Assembly: GCF_037969875.1 (NCBI RefSeq)
Contig: NZ_CP150218.1
Location: 3,472,001 to 3,536,000 of the forward strand
Length of the DNA stretch: 64,000 bases
DNA from: Paenibacillus sp. FSL R7-0337
GTDB lineage: Bacteria; Bacillota; Bacilli; Paenibacillales; Paenibacillaceae
Reading direction: 5' to 3'
The translations under genes were made by a program, and so were the position numbers. The notes under the pieces were generated by a model. It made no database searches and had not been told where the DNA came from. It saw only the letters and a program-made list of their open reading frames with translations. This document shows positions 8,952 through 18,890 of the stretch, in pieces. Position 1 is the first letter of the stretch; every line of letters begins with the position of its first letter.

Positions 8952-10616
8952 TTATTGCGATACAGTCTCCCTCAAGACCTCTTGGAGTGTTGTAGTTCCC
9001 TGTGTAACCTTAAGAAAGCCATCCTCCATTAGTTGTACAAGTCCGTGTTGCCGGGCAGCAGCCTTCAATTCATCAACAGATGCCAGGTCGGTAATTAACT
9101 GCCGCATGTGGTCGTCTATCGTCAGGACCTCATGAATGGCAATTCGCCCACGGTATCCTGTGGTGCTGCAACTCCCGCAGCCCCGTCCACGGTGCAGGTA
9201 GTCTGCAGGCAGGCCGTATTTCCGCAGCACGATCGCTTCCTGCTCTGATGGCTTGTACTTTTCTTTGCAGTCCGTGCAGATTTTACGCACAAGCCGCTGG
9301 GCAACCACTCCTATTAGGGAGGAGGCAATCAAATAAGGCTCAACTCCCATATCCCTGAGTCGCGAAATAGTACTGATGGCATCATTGGTGTGTAGTGTTG
9401 ATAGAACAAGATGCCCTGTTAACGATGCTCTGACAGCTATTTCTGCTGTTTCAGTGTCACGTATTTCCCCGACCATCACGATATTGGGGTCCTGCCGGAG
9501 AATCGATCGTAATCCTGCCGCAAAGGTGAGACCGACCGCAGCATTCACATGCACTTGGTTGACCCCTTCAAGCTGGTACTCTACCGGGTCCTCGACGGTT
9601 ATAATGTTCGTACTCTCCACGTTTAATTGGTTCAAAGCAGAGTATAAGGTCGTTGTTTTCCCGCTTCCCGTTGGGCCTGTAATCAACAAAATCCCGTACG
9701 GTCTGGCAATCATCTCTCTAAATACAGCAGCATTCGACTCACTGAAGCCAAGACTGTCTACGGATTTGACGCCAGTGCTGAGATCCAGCAGCCGGAGCAC
9801 GATTTTCTCACCATGCATAGTCGGCAGGGACGATACACGGATATCAACCATTTTGTAATCAAATTGCATCTTGATGCGTCCATCCTGTGGAAGCCTGCGC
9901 TCTGCTATGTTAAGCTTCGCCATAATCTTCAATCTCGCGGTGATAAAGCCCTGCATCTGTTTGGGAATTACACGTTCTGTCCGCAGTGTTCCATCGATCC
10001 GGTATCGGATGGAGAGGTTGTTCTCTCCCGGATCTACATGAATATCAGATGCGCGCAAGGCTACTGCCTGCTGAATCATCTGATTGACCAGCCGGACTAT
10101 TGGTGAATCCTCATCCGTAATCTCGGTCTCTTCAATCTCTTCCTGAGTGGGCAACTCTACCATCATTTGGCTCATAGAATCACGCATACCATAATGACGG
10201 GCAATCGCCCGCTGCAGCTCATCCCGGGTAGAGATCGCAGGTTCAATCCTGAATCCTGTACTCATCCGCAAATCTTCAATAGCAAAATAGTCCAGCGGAT
10301 CAGCCATAGCAACCATCAGCTTGCCGCCTTCCTTCATGAAGGGAAGCACTTGGTAGCGCTTGGCCATGCTCTCCGGAATAATCTGTGTGATAGCCGGATC
10401 AATCTGATATTTGAACAAACTGACGTGTGGTATACCAAGCTGGAATTCCAATACCTCGATTAATTGTTGTTCTGTAATGTAACCCTGCGAGATCAGCAGG
10501 TCACCAAGCTTTCGTTTGGTTTTGCGTTGTTCTGCCAGTGCTTCAGTCAGCTGTTCCTGCGAGATAATGCTGTTGTCTACCAACAAATCTCCAAGTCTTT
10601 TTTTTATGATCGGCAC
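8952..10616 (-). CDS. pilB: Pilus extension ATPase PilB (GspE family)
   Basis: Assembly ATPase of the type IV pilus, 554 residues. It has an N-terminal MshEN/GspE_N domain (KRLGDLLVDNSIISQEQLTEAL, residues 3-150) and Walker A GPTGSGKTTT. The Asp box EDPVEYQ, Walker B VGEIRD, the His box and the zinc tetracysteine (CTDC...CGSC) follow. The open frame extends upstream to 10772, but GGGGAGGAG directly before a GTG at 10616 and the family N-terminus PIIKKRLGDLL fix the start there. First gene of the pil operon; promoter lies within 10617-10976. MshEN domains can bind c-di-GMP in some homologues. Confidence 0.93.
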   Translation of the reverse strand: MPIIKKRLGDLLVDNSIISQEQLTEALAEQRKTKRKLGDLLISQGYITEQQLIEVLEFQLGIPHVSLFKYQIDPAITQIIPESMAKRYQVLPFMKEGGKLMVAMADPLDYFAIEDLRMSTGFRIEPAISTRDELQRAIARHYGMRDSMSQMMVELPTQEEIEETEITDEDSPIVRLVNQMIQQAVALRASDIHVDPGENNLSIRYRIDGTLRTERVIPKQMQGFITARLKIMAKLNIAERRLPQDGRIKMQFDYKMVDIRVSSLPTMHGEKIVLRLLDLSTGVKSVDSLGFSESNAAVFREMIARPYGILLITGPTGSGKTTTLYSALNQLNVESTNIITVEDPVEYQLEGVNQVHVNAAVGLTFAAGLRSILRQDPNIVMVGEIRDTETAEIAVRASLTGHLVLSTLHTNDAISTISRLRDMGVEPYLIASSLIGVVAQRLVRKICTDCKEKYKPSEQEAIVLRKYGLPADYLHRGRGCGSCSTTGYRGRIAIHEVLTIDDHMRQLITDLASVDELKAAARQHGLVQLMEDGFLKVTQGTTTLQEVLRETVSQ

Positions 10617-10976
10617 AGTAGCTCCTCCCCAGCTCTCACTTATACTCCTCAATAGTCGAACCTCATAGCATTTAGCAGAAGTGGAAAGTGAATTTCCAAT
10701 TTTCCGAAAAAACTCGAAATCTATCTTGTCTGGGACTTTGCGCGTTACAGAAGTGTTTTTCCGATATTCCATAGATTTTATAGTTCTAATTACTTAAATT
10801 TAAGGTATCTTTTACATATGTTATTATTGCCTATGGAGGTAAATTGTCCTAGAATGATATATAGCACATAACTGTTTTTTTTACAATTAGGATTTCCAAT
10901 TGTTAGACAATTTTAGCGAAAATTTTCGATAAATCTACCAACCAATTATTCCACTTCTTATCGGGGGAGATGCTGA
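10617..10976. promoter_or_regulatory. Divergent control region between pilB and the giant surface-protein gene, with two overlapping inverted repeats
   Basis: No gene in these 360 bases. AATTGT/ACAATT (10898-10912, 3-base spacer) and AATTTT/AAAATT (10909-10924, 4-base spacer) overlap just upstream of the plus-strand gene. ATTTCCAATT occurs at both 10692 and 10892. I see no sigma-A promoter of good quality. The repeats are candidate operator sites for a regulator of both units; this is inference. Confidence 0.4.
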
Positions 10977-13900
10977 ATGAAATTATTCCGGCGGAGAACA
11001 TGGTTTTATTTCTCAGGGGGGATATTCGTTGCGCTGCTAATCGCTTTAAGCATTCACTTTTTTGTTTTATCCGTTAATGCAGTTGATAATACATACACGA
11101 TCCGTATTCTGGAGATCACAGATCCCACCAGTACTGCAAGCTTAAAACTGGATGCCAATGATAATTACCCCTTGAGCGAACTCGATAGTCTTCAAGGGTT
11201 AGAAAGCATCGAGATCGATACAATGACTATGAAGCACTTCGTATCTCTGCGTGATAATTGGGACGGCAAATATGATGCTATCTACATCGGCAAGGGAGCT
11301 TTTAGTAAAAATCTTGTAAACAGCAACGGCACTTCTACCCAAGACGAACGCAAGTCGGCACATAAGACTATCAATGTAGAGAACGATATTACACGCCTTA
11401 AAGCCAAAGAGATCACCGATTATTATATTAATAAAGGCTTGAATGTTATCCTTCGTGAAGAGACCTTCATTGAACAAAAAGCAAAAGGTACTGAAGGTGT
11501 TCTGTACGAAACGTTCAACCCTTACCGCACTTCTACCCGCCCCAATGTAGTTTTTCTGAAGAACAAGAATGAACTCGATACTTTTACAACAGGGGTTAAG
11601 AACAAAAGCTGGCCGCAAATGTTGGCACTTAAACAACGGCCGAGACTAACCATTACTCATAAGCCGGACAGTTACAGCAAAGGCCCTACAACCTTATATA
11701 AAGCTGGAGATATACTTGAATTTCCTATTAAACTTAACAATATCCCTGACTTAAGAACTAATACTGTTCGCATCAAGCTTTATATAAATGTGGATTCCTC
11801 CCTGCCAATGACAGAGGAGACTGCGGTTGCCACCAAAGAAGTAACCTCAAGTACCGATACCTTAAGTTACACTTTACCTTCCACCTTCTCCGGGCCTCTG
11901 TATTGGAGAATGGAAGTAAGTACATTAAGTGGATTGAAGGACTTCGACACCGGCAATATTCTCTACAAAGGCGTTGAGCGCGAGATTAAGGTGCTGCAGA
12001 TTATGCCTGCCGGCAAGAACGATAGTAACTTGCTCAATACCAAAAACATGAAAGCAGCCTATTTGAAAAATCCTGATTACTACGAACTAACCATTACACC
12101 TCATGACATGACCTGGTTCAATAACTACATTGCCGAGCATACCAATGCTGATGATAGAACTTCAGGACTTAACGGGAACTTTGACATGGTCGTATTTGGT
12201 TTCCTGGACATGTATGACCGGGCCACGACACCGATGCTATCCGAAGCGGCTGCCCGGGCAGTCAAGGCCTTCGCTGAGGAAACAAAGCAGAGTCTGATGC
12301 TGACGCATGATACCATTTTCCGTGAAAAAGATGCGCCTTACAAAGAAAGCGCCAATAACCTGAATTACTGGAGCTACTATTTCCATGACATGGTTGGACA
12401 AACTCTGCCACGGACTTATCTGGGCGGCAATGCGATTTACCCGTCTACTAAGGTAGTGCCCGTCAACCAGGGGCTAATGACGCAATACCCGTTCAACCTA
12501 GACAACAGTGGAAGCAAATCCAGCCGGTACACCGTCGCTACGACACATGACCAGTTCTTCCCGCTGAACCTGGAACGGGCGGATGTCATCCCGTGGTACA
12601 ACATCTCAGGTTCAGAGCGGGATACCGATGATAGCTATAATCACTTTTATACCTATTCTGTCGGCAATATCACCTTCTCGGGAACGGGACACACTAGCAC
12701 AGGCTTCCCGGAGTGGGAGCAGATGTTATTCGTCAATACCATGTACCGTGCCTTCATCGGCGCCAACCATGCTCCGAAGATCACTGTTTATACACCGCAA
12801 GATATGAGCATCAAACCTTCTTATCATGACAAGTTAACGGTCAGCTATTCAGCTACCGACCTGGATCTCAAGGATAAAGAACTGATCACCGATATTACCG
12901 TCAGGAAATGGGTTGGCGACAAGCAGACAGGTAACTATGTACAGGTTGATGCTATGAATAAGAAGACGATTCTATCCGGTGAGACTGTCACCCATACCTT
13001 TAATAATCCCTTGCATGAAAACGGAGTACTGCAGATTGAAATTACGGCCAGAGACAAACAGGGTGCGCTAGATTCCAAGATCATTACCGTCAACGTGGAA
13101 AAGGTACAAGCGAATTTGTCTATTAGCAGGTCGTTGTCCAAGGATAAGGTGGAGCGGGGAGAAACGTTTACAATCACGTATAAAGTCATTCCAAAACCTA
13201 TTCCAGCACTTAGCTTAGATCTTGACTCCAAAGAGCCGGTGATCTCCGATGTCAAATATTCTGAGGTTTTCCCGCCAAGCCTTAAGTTCAGTGATTTGGC
13301 CACAGGAGCATTTACCCAAAGTGGTAGTGAAAATTCCGGTATCACTCTTACCAAAGAGCTAGGCAACTTCACCTATCACCTGTCGCAGGATGGATTGACC
13401 TATGTGCCTGATGTGGCTGAGGGGATCAGCTTCAAGATTAAGGCAATTGCTACTGAAAAGACACAATATATTCTTGATAATTCAAATTTGAGTTTTAGGG
13501 AACCGCATGCGTTGGAGCCAGCTACTGCAACTACTAGCACTACTACTAGCCCTATCGCCGCTGCAAGTGCTACAGCAACTTCAAGTGCATTCACAGCAGC
13601 GCCTACCACTACTGTGACTCCAGGAGTAACTAATTCCACAAAAATTTATCAAACGATAAATAACATTAGTAGTGAGTTTAACGCCTTCTTGCTAGGAAAC
13701 GTTTATATTAATAGTGCAAGAACAGAGGGACGTATTGCAGCGGGTGGGAATGCTGAGTTCCAAAGTTATACATTAACCGGGAAGGGTGGTACAGGAACCA
13801 ACGTACTAATAGTTGATGGAAACTTTAATTTCAATACAAATAATGGAGCTACCATTAATGGTAGTGTTATCTATGGTGGAACTTATCTAGTTAGCCCAAA

Positions 13901-15665
13901 CAATACAGCTCTAAGTGTAGCACCCGGTAAAATTATAAACTTCACAGAAACAGGTGAATACTTGAAGTCACAATCAAATTTGCTTGCATCTAGAACGGGC
14001 ACTGAAAGTGCTAATCTTAATTTCATAGGAACGCTCTCTGATTTAAATGTATTTACTGTCAACTCTAACAACGATACTAAAACGACTATAAATTTAAATA
14101 ATATAAAAATAAGTGCACCGCAGACTTCAACAGTTATAATCAATGTTCATGGTAAATCTATTGCCATATCAGGCGGATTTGATTTGACTAATATCCAAAA
14201 TAGTAAAATTATTTTGAATTTCCCTGAAGCGGAAATCATTAAAATAAGTGGCGTGGCTGTAAAGGCTACGATTCTCTCTCCATTAGCCAATGTTCAATTT
14301 GATAATGGTGATATTTATGGCACTCTTATTGCAAAGGAGCTACGCACTAATAACGGGGGGACTCTTAATCTAGGAGTATTTAATGGTACATTGCCACCAG
14401 TAACAACAGCTACACCGACACCAGTTGCAACGACTACACCGACTGTAGCTCCAACACCAACCGTTACTCCAACGCCAAGCCAGACACCGGCTCCGGTTCT
14501 GGAGAGAACCACTCTAAACTTTGCGGAATTAAGCTTTACCGCGTACGTCAAGATGACTGGCTTATCACTAGAGGGGGCAACAATTCGGATTAACACCGAC
14601 CTGAACATGGACTTGCTGAAAAAAATCATGCCTAATGATGCAAACACTCCAGCACTCAAATGGGAGTCTCTGAATCCCGGGATTGCTACCATCTCTGATA
14701 CAGGTGTAGTGTGGGGAGTTGCACCTGGGGTAGCCACAATAAGACTTACGGCTGTTGATACAGCGGGTCAAACCTTCACAGCTAGTGCTGATGTTACCGT
14801 CAAAGCACCAAAATTGAATATCAGCGGCCCGGCTTCTTCCTACGTAGGTACTCTAACAGACTACTTGGCCAGTTACGATACAATAGACGATATTGTCGAA
14901 CAATATGAGTGGGCCATTAAAGAGGGTAGCAACACCGCAGGGGTAATTCTTACCGTTGACTCAGCCTTCCCTGTAAGGGATCATGCGTCACTTCTGGCGC
15001 AGAGGTCCGGTAAAGTGACTCTGATCGCCATCGCTAAGACCAAAGCATTCAAAGAAGGTACACCTCCAGAGGAGGTGACGGTCACCTTTACCAATCCAGT
15101 TCAGAAAATTGGCATAACTGGGCCAAACACAGTCAAAGTTAACGATAAAATCACTTTAAAAGTTGTTGTGCTTGATCCGTTGGAAGCAGACCCAGCCAAA
15201 TATATTTGGACCCTAGAGGGTGACGGCCGTAACTATGCAACAATTGTTGATCTACCAGATACCAGTACTATAGAGCTGGCAGGCGTGAAAATTACGGAAC
15301 AAGACAAGCCTGTGATTTTGAAAGCCGCCTTGAAGGAAGCGCCTGCTGATAAGCCCGTTGAAGCTATTTACAAGGTAACTGTAGGGACCCGTCTGGAAGG
15401 TCTACGCTTGACAGATCCTATAAGCATCAGAGTAGGCACCGAGCGTAATTTGTTTATTAATGATCTTGATGTAGACCCTGTGTCCATGAAGCCTGAGATT
15501 AAGCTAGCATGGAGCAGTAGTAATCCTGCTGTGGTCAGAATCACCCAGGAGGGAGTAATAACAGGTCAGATTAAGGGCACCTCACTAATTACAGCAACTT
15601 CTATAGAAAACCCCCAGATCCAAGTGACCGCTTTGGTCAATGTCATCAATGAAGACCGTTATTAA
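10977..15665 (+). CDS. Giant modular surface protein (DUF5057-like N-terminal part, choice-of-anchor-A-like module, Ig-like Big2 repeats)
   Basis: 1562-residue exported protein with a signal or anchor segment at residues 12-36. Residues about 40-600 recall DUF5057-type proteins (YTIRILEITDP, WDGKYDAIYIGKGAF, EITDYYINKGLNVIL); this name is tentative. Residues about 620-830 are beta-rich Ig-like. Then comes a Thr/Ala-rich linker and a module (about 888-1138) with FNAFLLGNVYINSARTEGRI and GNAEFQSYT, the pattern of choice-of-anchor-A domains. A TPTP linker and Ig-like domains follow, the first and last being Big2-like (ALKWESLNPGIATISDTG; LAWSSSNPAVVRITQEG). There is no LPXTG or SLH anchor at the C-terminus. 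Shine-Dalgarno GGGGGAG. It converges on the minor pilin operon, so a role as pilus-associated adhesin is likely but inferred. Confidence 0.8.
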   Translation: MKLFRRRTWFYFSGGIFVALLIALSIHFFVLSVNAVDNTYTIRILEITDPTSTASLKLDANDNYPLSELDSLQGLESIEIDTMTMKHFVSLRDNWDGKYDAIYIGKGAFSKNLVNSNGTSTQDERKSAHKTINVENDITRLKAKEITDYYINKGLNVILREETFIEQKAKGTEGVLYETFNPYRTSTRPNVVFLKNKNELDTFTTGVKNKSWPQMLALKQRPRLTITHKPDSYSKGPTTLYKAGDILEFPIKLNNIPDLRTNTVRIKLYINVDSSLPMTEETAVATKEVTSSTDTLSYTLPSTFSGPLYWRMEVSTLSGLKDFDTGNILYKGVEREIKVLQIMPAGKNDSNLLNTKNMKAAYLKNPDYYELTITPHDMTWFNNYIAEHTNADDRTSGLNGNFDMVVFGFLDMYDRATTPMLSEAAARAVKAFAEETKQSLMLTHDTIFREKDAPYKESANNLNYWSYYFHDMVGQTLPRTYLGGNAIYPSTKVVPVNQGLMTQYPFNLDNSGSKSSRYTVATTHDQFFPLNLERADVIPWYNISGSERDTDDSYNHFYTYSVGNITFSGTGHTSTGFPEWEQMLFVNTMYRAFIGANHAPKITVYTPQDMSIKPSYHDKLTVSYSATDLDLKDKELITDITVRKWVGDKQTGNYVQVDAMNKKTILSGETVTHTFNNPLHENGVLQIEITARDKQGALDSKIITVNVEKVQANLSISRSLSKDKVERGETFTITYKVIPKPIPALSLDLDSKEPVISDVKYSEVFPPSLKFSDLATGAFTQSGSENSGITLTKELGNFTYHLSQDGLTYVPDVAEGISFKIKAIATEKTQYILDNSNLSFREPHALEPATATTSTTTSPIAAASATATSSAFTAAPTTTVTPGVTNSTKIYQTINNISSEFNAFLLGNVYINSARTEGRIAAGGNAEFQSYTLTGKGGTGTNVLIVDGNFNFNTNNGATINGSVIYGGTYLVSPNNTALSVAPGKIINFTETGEYLKSQSNLLASRTGTESANLNFIGTLSDLNVFTVNSNNDTKTTINLNNIKISAPQTSTVIINVHGKSIAISGGFDLTNIQNSKIILNFPEAEIIKISGVAVKATILSPLANVQFDNGDIYGTLIAKELRTNNGGTLNLGVFNGTLPPVTTATPTPVATTTPTVAPTPTVTPTPSQTPAPVLERTTLNFAELSFTAYVKMTGLSLEGATIRINTDLNMDLLKKIMPNDANTPALKWESLNPGIATISDTGVVWGVAPGVATIRLTAVDTAGQTFTASADVTVKAPKLNISGPASSYVGTLTDYLASYDTIDDIVEQYEWAIKEGSNTAGVILTVDSAFPVRDHASLLAQRSGKVTLIAIAKTKAFKEGTPPEEVTVTFTNPVQKIGITGPNTVKVNDKITLKVVVLDPLEADPAKYIWTLEGDGRNYATIVDLPDTSTIELAGVKITEQDKPVILKAALKEAPADKPVEAIYKVTVGTRLEGLRLTDPISIRVGTERNLFINDLDVDPVSMKPEIKLAWSSSNPAVVRITQEGVITGQIKGTSLITATSIENPQIQVTALVNVINEDRY

Positions 15666-15681
15666 ATAAATAACTTCAAGA

Positions 15682-15723
15682 GAAAACGGATATCTCTCCT
15701 TTTGGGAGATGACATCCGTTTTC
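15682..15723. terminator. Bidirectional terminator between the giant gene and the PilX-like gene
   Basis: GAAAACGGAT pairs with ATCCGTTTTC around an inner CTCC/GGAG stem, with T-rich sequence on both sides. It separates two convergent genes. Confidence 0.85.
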
Positions 15724-15752
15724 TTTAACTTCCTAGTCCTAGGCATATTAAA

Positions 15753-17549
15753 TTATTCTAACCTCAAATCTCCTACCCGAATATTCACAGCTTTGACGCG
15801 GGGAAGTCCCGCCTGTTGATCCGCAAATATCTGATCGTTGTAGATAGCCTTGAATCGGATTAAGCTATTATTGCCTTGTATGTTAATGTCCGAGTCTCCT
15901 CGGAATGCTGTGCCGCGAACTGCATTAATCGTTAAATCCCCCTTGGCAAAAAAACCGCCTATAAGAGAAAAGATAGACCCTACCCCGTACAACTGGGCAT
16001 CAGAATCGGTATAAAAGAACGCAGCCAGTGGAGCCGGTTCTGTATTATCAAAAGCTGCGAGCCGGTTAATTAAAATCTGCCCCTGGGACATCAAGACCAA
16101 TTCTTTCCCATTTAATCCTTCAATAAAGGCATCTTCTACAACTGTAGTGAAATCTTCTCCGCCGATGGGAGCATTTGATTCTTTCAGAGCAAAAATTGTG
16201 GAGTCAAACCGTACCTTCCCTCTGATCTGAACTTTACCCGTAACCAAAATATTGGCACGGATGTCAATAGGAATTGGACCACCATAGTTATCAACAGTTA
16301 AATTACCGTCAATAATGTACCAGTAGTGCTTGGCATCAGGATAAGCTTCGCTTGTCTTTTGCGTGTAGTTGATACCTGTCAGTTCCGTTCCATCTATTGT
16401 TAAATCACCTGCATAAACTAGTGATTTCTTAGGATTAGTAAGAATATTAACTGCCTCAGCATATTCCTCCATGGCCTGTTGCCCTTCCTCTGAGGTATCT
16501 GCCGGATCTGGTTTAGGAGGAAGAACAGTATGATCAAACATAGTTTCGTAATTGCTAGTAAGATATGCAGCTAAACTGTGATTATTCATGTTATCCAGAA
16601 TAGATTGTCTACTGGCCCCGGTGCCTACAGCCTCCTGAACCTTATCAATGAAAGAGGATTTAACATTTACTTCTACAAAGCCGCGGTGGCTTTTGATTTT
16701 TACTTTATCTGCTGAAATAATACCTGCTTCTGTAACCTCATTCCCCGTCAATTCTCCCATTCTGTCATGTGCCTTATAAGCAAGCTTGTTAAGGGATTGT
16801 ACATGCGCCTCACCGTCTAACTCGAAGGGTCTGGATACAAATGAGCCTGGGTCCGAATATGTGTAATTAGCAGTATCGCTGATTTCCAGCCTATTCCCTG
16901 CATAGATGTTTCCTTTAATATAAGGCGATCCATTGATTATCAGATTGTTCTCTGAGCCCAGTGTATACTTTAGAAAATCAGGATAGGTATCAACTACCAC
17001 ATTTTGTTTTAATTTGCGCACCACTCCATTGACCTCCGCTTGAGCTGTGAGGGTCACGGTGTAGCTAACAGACTGCCCCTGCTCAGTGGTGATAGGATCA
17101 GTAATATCTACTATGGTACCGATTGCCTTCCCGCCGTCGGACTGATGAAGGTCGGTGCTGGCAAATAGTGCACTAGGATTGCCAGTGTCTTCCGGGTTAT
17201 TCATACTCTTGAGGTTACTCAAGAAGCCCTTAATTGCAGCATCCACCTCTGCTTGGCTCATATCTACACTCGCCGCTACTCTTTTATTCAAACTAGATGT
17301 AATGTAGGCCACTGCCTCGTCCAGTGTCTTCTCCGCCAGATGCAGGCTCTGGACATCATTCTTACGCATCTCTGTTCGCTGCGCGCCTCCAACAGCTGCC
17401 GTAAGTACAGTTAGCCCCAAAATCGTTAGAAGCAGCACAATAAACATCACTAGCACCAGTGCTGATCCACGTTCTTCCCGGATGCGTCCGGCGAATCCCT
17501 TCCATTTCCCAGCGCTCTCATGATGCAGTGATGGTCCAGCTTCAGGCAT
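15753..17549 (-). CDS. PilX-like type IV pilus-associated protein
   Basis: 598 residues. Near the N-terminus, after a basic leader, comes ERGSALVLVMFIVLLLTILGLTVLTAA, the layout of PilX N-termini (a membrane helix following a short basic stretch rather than a GFTLIE site). The long remainder has parallel-beta-like repeats: KGNIYAGNRLEI, GDLTIDGTELTG and GNLTVDNYGGPIPIDIRANI. AGGAGG nine bases upstream fixes the ATG at 17549, 14 bases after the stop of the preceding prepilin gene. Last gene of a three-gene minor pilin operon. Size is far above that of classical PilX (about 200), so it may be an adhesive tip protein; that is inference. Confidence 0.68.
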   Translation of the reverse strand: MPEAGPSLHHESAGKWKGFAGRIREERGSALVLVMFIVLLLTILGLTVLTAAVGGAQRTEMRKNDVQSLHLAEKTLDEAVAYITSSLNKRVAASVDMSQAEVDAAIKGFLSNLKSMNNPEDTGNPSALFASTDLHQSDGGKAIGTIVDITDPITTEQGQSVSYTVTLTAQAEVNGVVRKLKQNVVVDTYPDFLKYTLGSENNLIINGSPYIKGNIYAGNRLEISDTANYTYSDPGSFVSRPFELDGEAHVQSLNKLAYKAHDRMGELTGNEVTEAGIISADKVKIKSHRGFVEVNVKSSFIDKVQEAVGTGASRQSILDNMNNHSLAAYLTSNYETMFDHTVLPPKPDPADTSEEGQQAMEEYAEAVNILTNPKKSLVYAGDLTIDGTELTGINYTQKTSEAYPDAKHYWYIIDGNLTVDNYGGPIPIDIRANILVTGKVQIRGKVRFDSTIFALKESNAPIGGEDFTTVVEDAFIEGLNGKELVLMSQGQILINRLAAFDNTEPAPLAAFFYTDSDAQLYGVGSIFSLIGGFFAKGDLTINAVRGTAFRGDSDINIQGNNSLIRFKAIYNDQIFADQQAGLPRVKAVNIRVGDLRLE

Positions 17550-17562
17550 GGGCAGTATCCTC

Positions 17563-18111
17563 CTAAAATCCAAATTTACTTTTCATTTCCATGGTGTAAT
17601 CCCTGCCATCATACTTCTGAGCCAATTCGAGCGTAATTTCAATCAGTCCGCTATCACAAGGAGATGTATCGGTGCAAAATCTTCCGTCAGGTGTCGCCGA
17701 AGAAATGAGTGAACCTGTCAGGTCTGATTTCACTGTTGTCCGGGAGTCATTAGAAGGCACATCTGTTTCAGCACCAATGACCAATTTCCCCTGTGTGAAA
17801 GCAATCTTAATCACTTCAAGCGTAGAGTCGGTATCGCTTTTTTTCTTTTTTAGCAAAATCCCGTCATTATCAATTGTTCTCTCTACCTGCTCAGGAGCAA
17901 ATATGTATAACTCATTTATAATCGAAGACATAATGATGTCTGCTTCATCTCTAAGTGAATTCTCAATAGTTATCTTATGATAGCTGCGGAATCCAAACAT
18001 AGTCACCATGGAGATAATGCCCACAACCATTGAAAATATAGTTATGGCGGCGATCAGCTCAATCAGTGTGAACCCCTGCTGTGATTTTAGGCATTCAACG
18101 TATTTTCTCAT
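17563..18111 (-). CDS. Minor prepilin, PilW/PulJ-like
   Basis: 182-residue prepilin with leader MRKYVECLKSQQG, cleavage motif G|FTLIELIAAITIFSMVVGII and conserved Glu5. The C-terminal half (DGRFCTDTSPCDSGLIEITLEL) contains a Cys pair that may form a loop. Minor pilins of this class prime pilus assembly and are processed by PilD. Its start overlaps the preceding gene by 17 bases and follows GGAGGG. Confidence 0.8.
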   Translation of the reverse strand: MRKYVECLKSQQGFTLIELIAAITIFSMVVGIISMVTMFGFRSYHKITIENSLRDEADIIMSSIINELYIFAPEQVERTIDNDGILLKKKKSDTDSTLEVIKIAFTQGKLVIGAETDVPSNDSRTTVKSDLTGSLISSATPDGRFCTDTSPCDSGLIEITLELAQKYDGRDYTMEMKSKFGF

Positions 18112-18673
18112 CAGTAATATAACCCTCCACTACCGTGCTGGCTGTATTCGCATTCGGGCCGCCCGGGCCGGTGACCTCTACCTGTACAGGGATCAGATAA
18201 GGAGCTATTTCATGTTTGCGGATGTCTCCCCCTGCCAGCATGTCCCGATGCAAATCTGCCTGGTATGTTATGTTCACCTGATAGAGAATATTATTAATTA
18301 CCGGATTCAGCACTTCAGGCAGCACCGTCGAATTAATGCAATCATCATTGTTGTACATGCAAGAAGTATTTGTACACTGCTTTGCTTCAATACTAGGGTG
18401 TGCAGCGTTGGGGCTTGTATCATTTACATTGAAATATTTGCTCATCGCTTCAAAATCCTGCTTCTCCATATAAAACAAAGCGTTCCGCGCCAGATTGACC
18501 ATGATCGTCTTGTTCTGGTTAGACTTGGAATAGGTCAGGGCATTGGTGAAATAAGAAGTCAGCACCAGGGACACTATCGACAAAATGACGATGGCGGCCA
18601 GCACCTCGATTAGGGTGAAGCCCGCTTCCTTGTCCCGCTCGCGGCTGCGGTTCCATGGGTCTTTCCAGGACAT
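18095..18673 (-). CDS. Minor prepilin, PilV/PulI-like
   Basis: 192-residue prepilin. The charged leader (18 residues, ending EAG) precedes G|FTLIEVLAAIVILSIVSLVL with Glu5. The globular part contains three Cys (TNTSCMYNNDDC and KQC). First gene of the minor pilin operon, divergent from the esterase gene; Shine-Dalgarno AGGGAG. Together with the PilW- and PilX-like genes it resembles a fimU-pilVWX-type set placed away from the main pil operon. Confidence 0.8.
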   Translation of the reverse strand: MSWKDPWNRSRERDKEAGFTLIEVLAAIVILSIVSLVLTSYFTNALTYSKSNQNKTIMVNLARNALFYMEKQDFEAMSKYFNVNDTSPNAAHPSIEAKQCTNTSCMYNNDDCINSTVLPEVLNPVINNILYQVNITYQADLHRDMLAGGDIRKHEIAPYLIPVQVEVTGPGGPNANTASTVVEGYITDEKIR

Positions 18674-18890
18674 TGTGTTCGCTCCCTATACTCTATTGAA
18701 ATTCAATTATGGGCTTATCTGTGTCTTCAGTCCTGTGTCCTTGCGTGTTTCTATGAATCTTTCTACCTACTTCCATTATATTCTTTCTCCTCCGGCAGCA
18801 GCAATGCTTGCGGACAATAAATCTGGAGAAATCTACAGTTTATATCAGGTAGGGGCTGTGCTATCATGTGGGCAGAAAGGGGATACGTAA

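Noticed and set aside
10681..10772. CGCAAAG in the pilB upstream region, resembling part of a c-di-GMP-I riboswitch
   Set aside because: The other conserved parts (GGCAAACC and the tetraloop receptor) are absent, and the spacing does not fit.
14390..14500. Tandem repeat or CRISPR-like periodicity around the TPTP linker
   Set aside because: It is codon repetition of a Thr/Pro linker without spacers.
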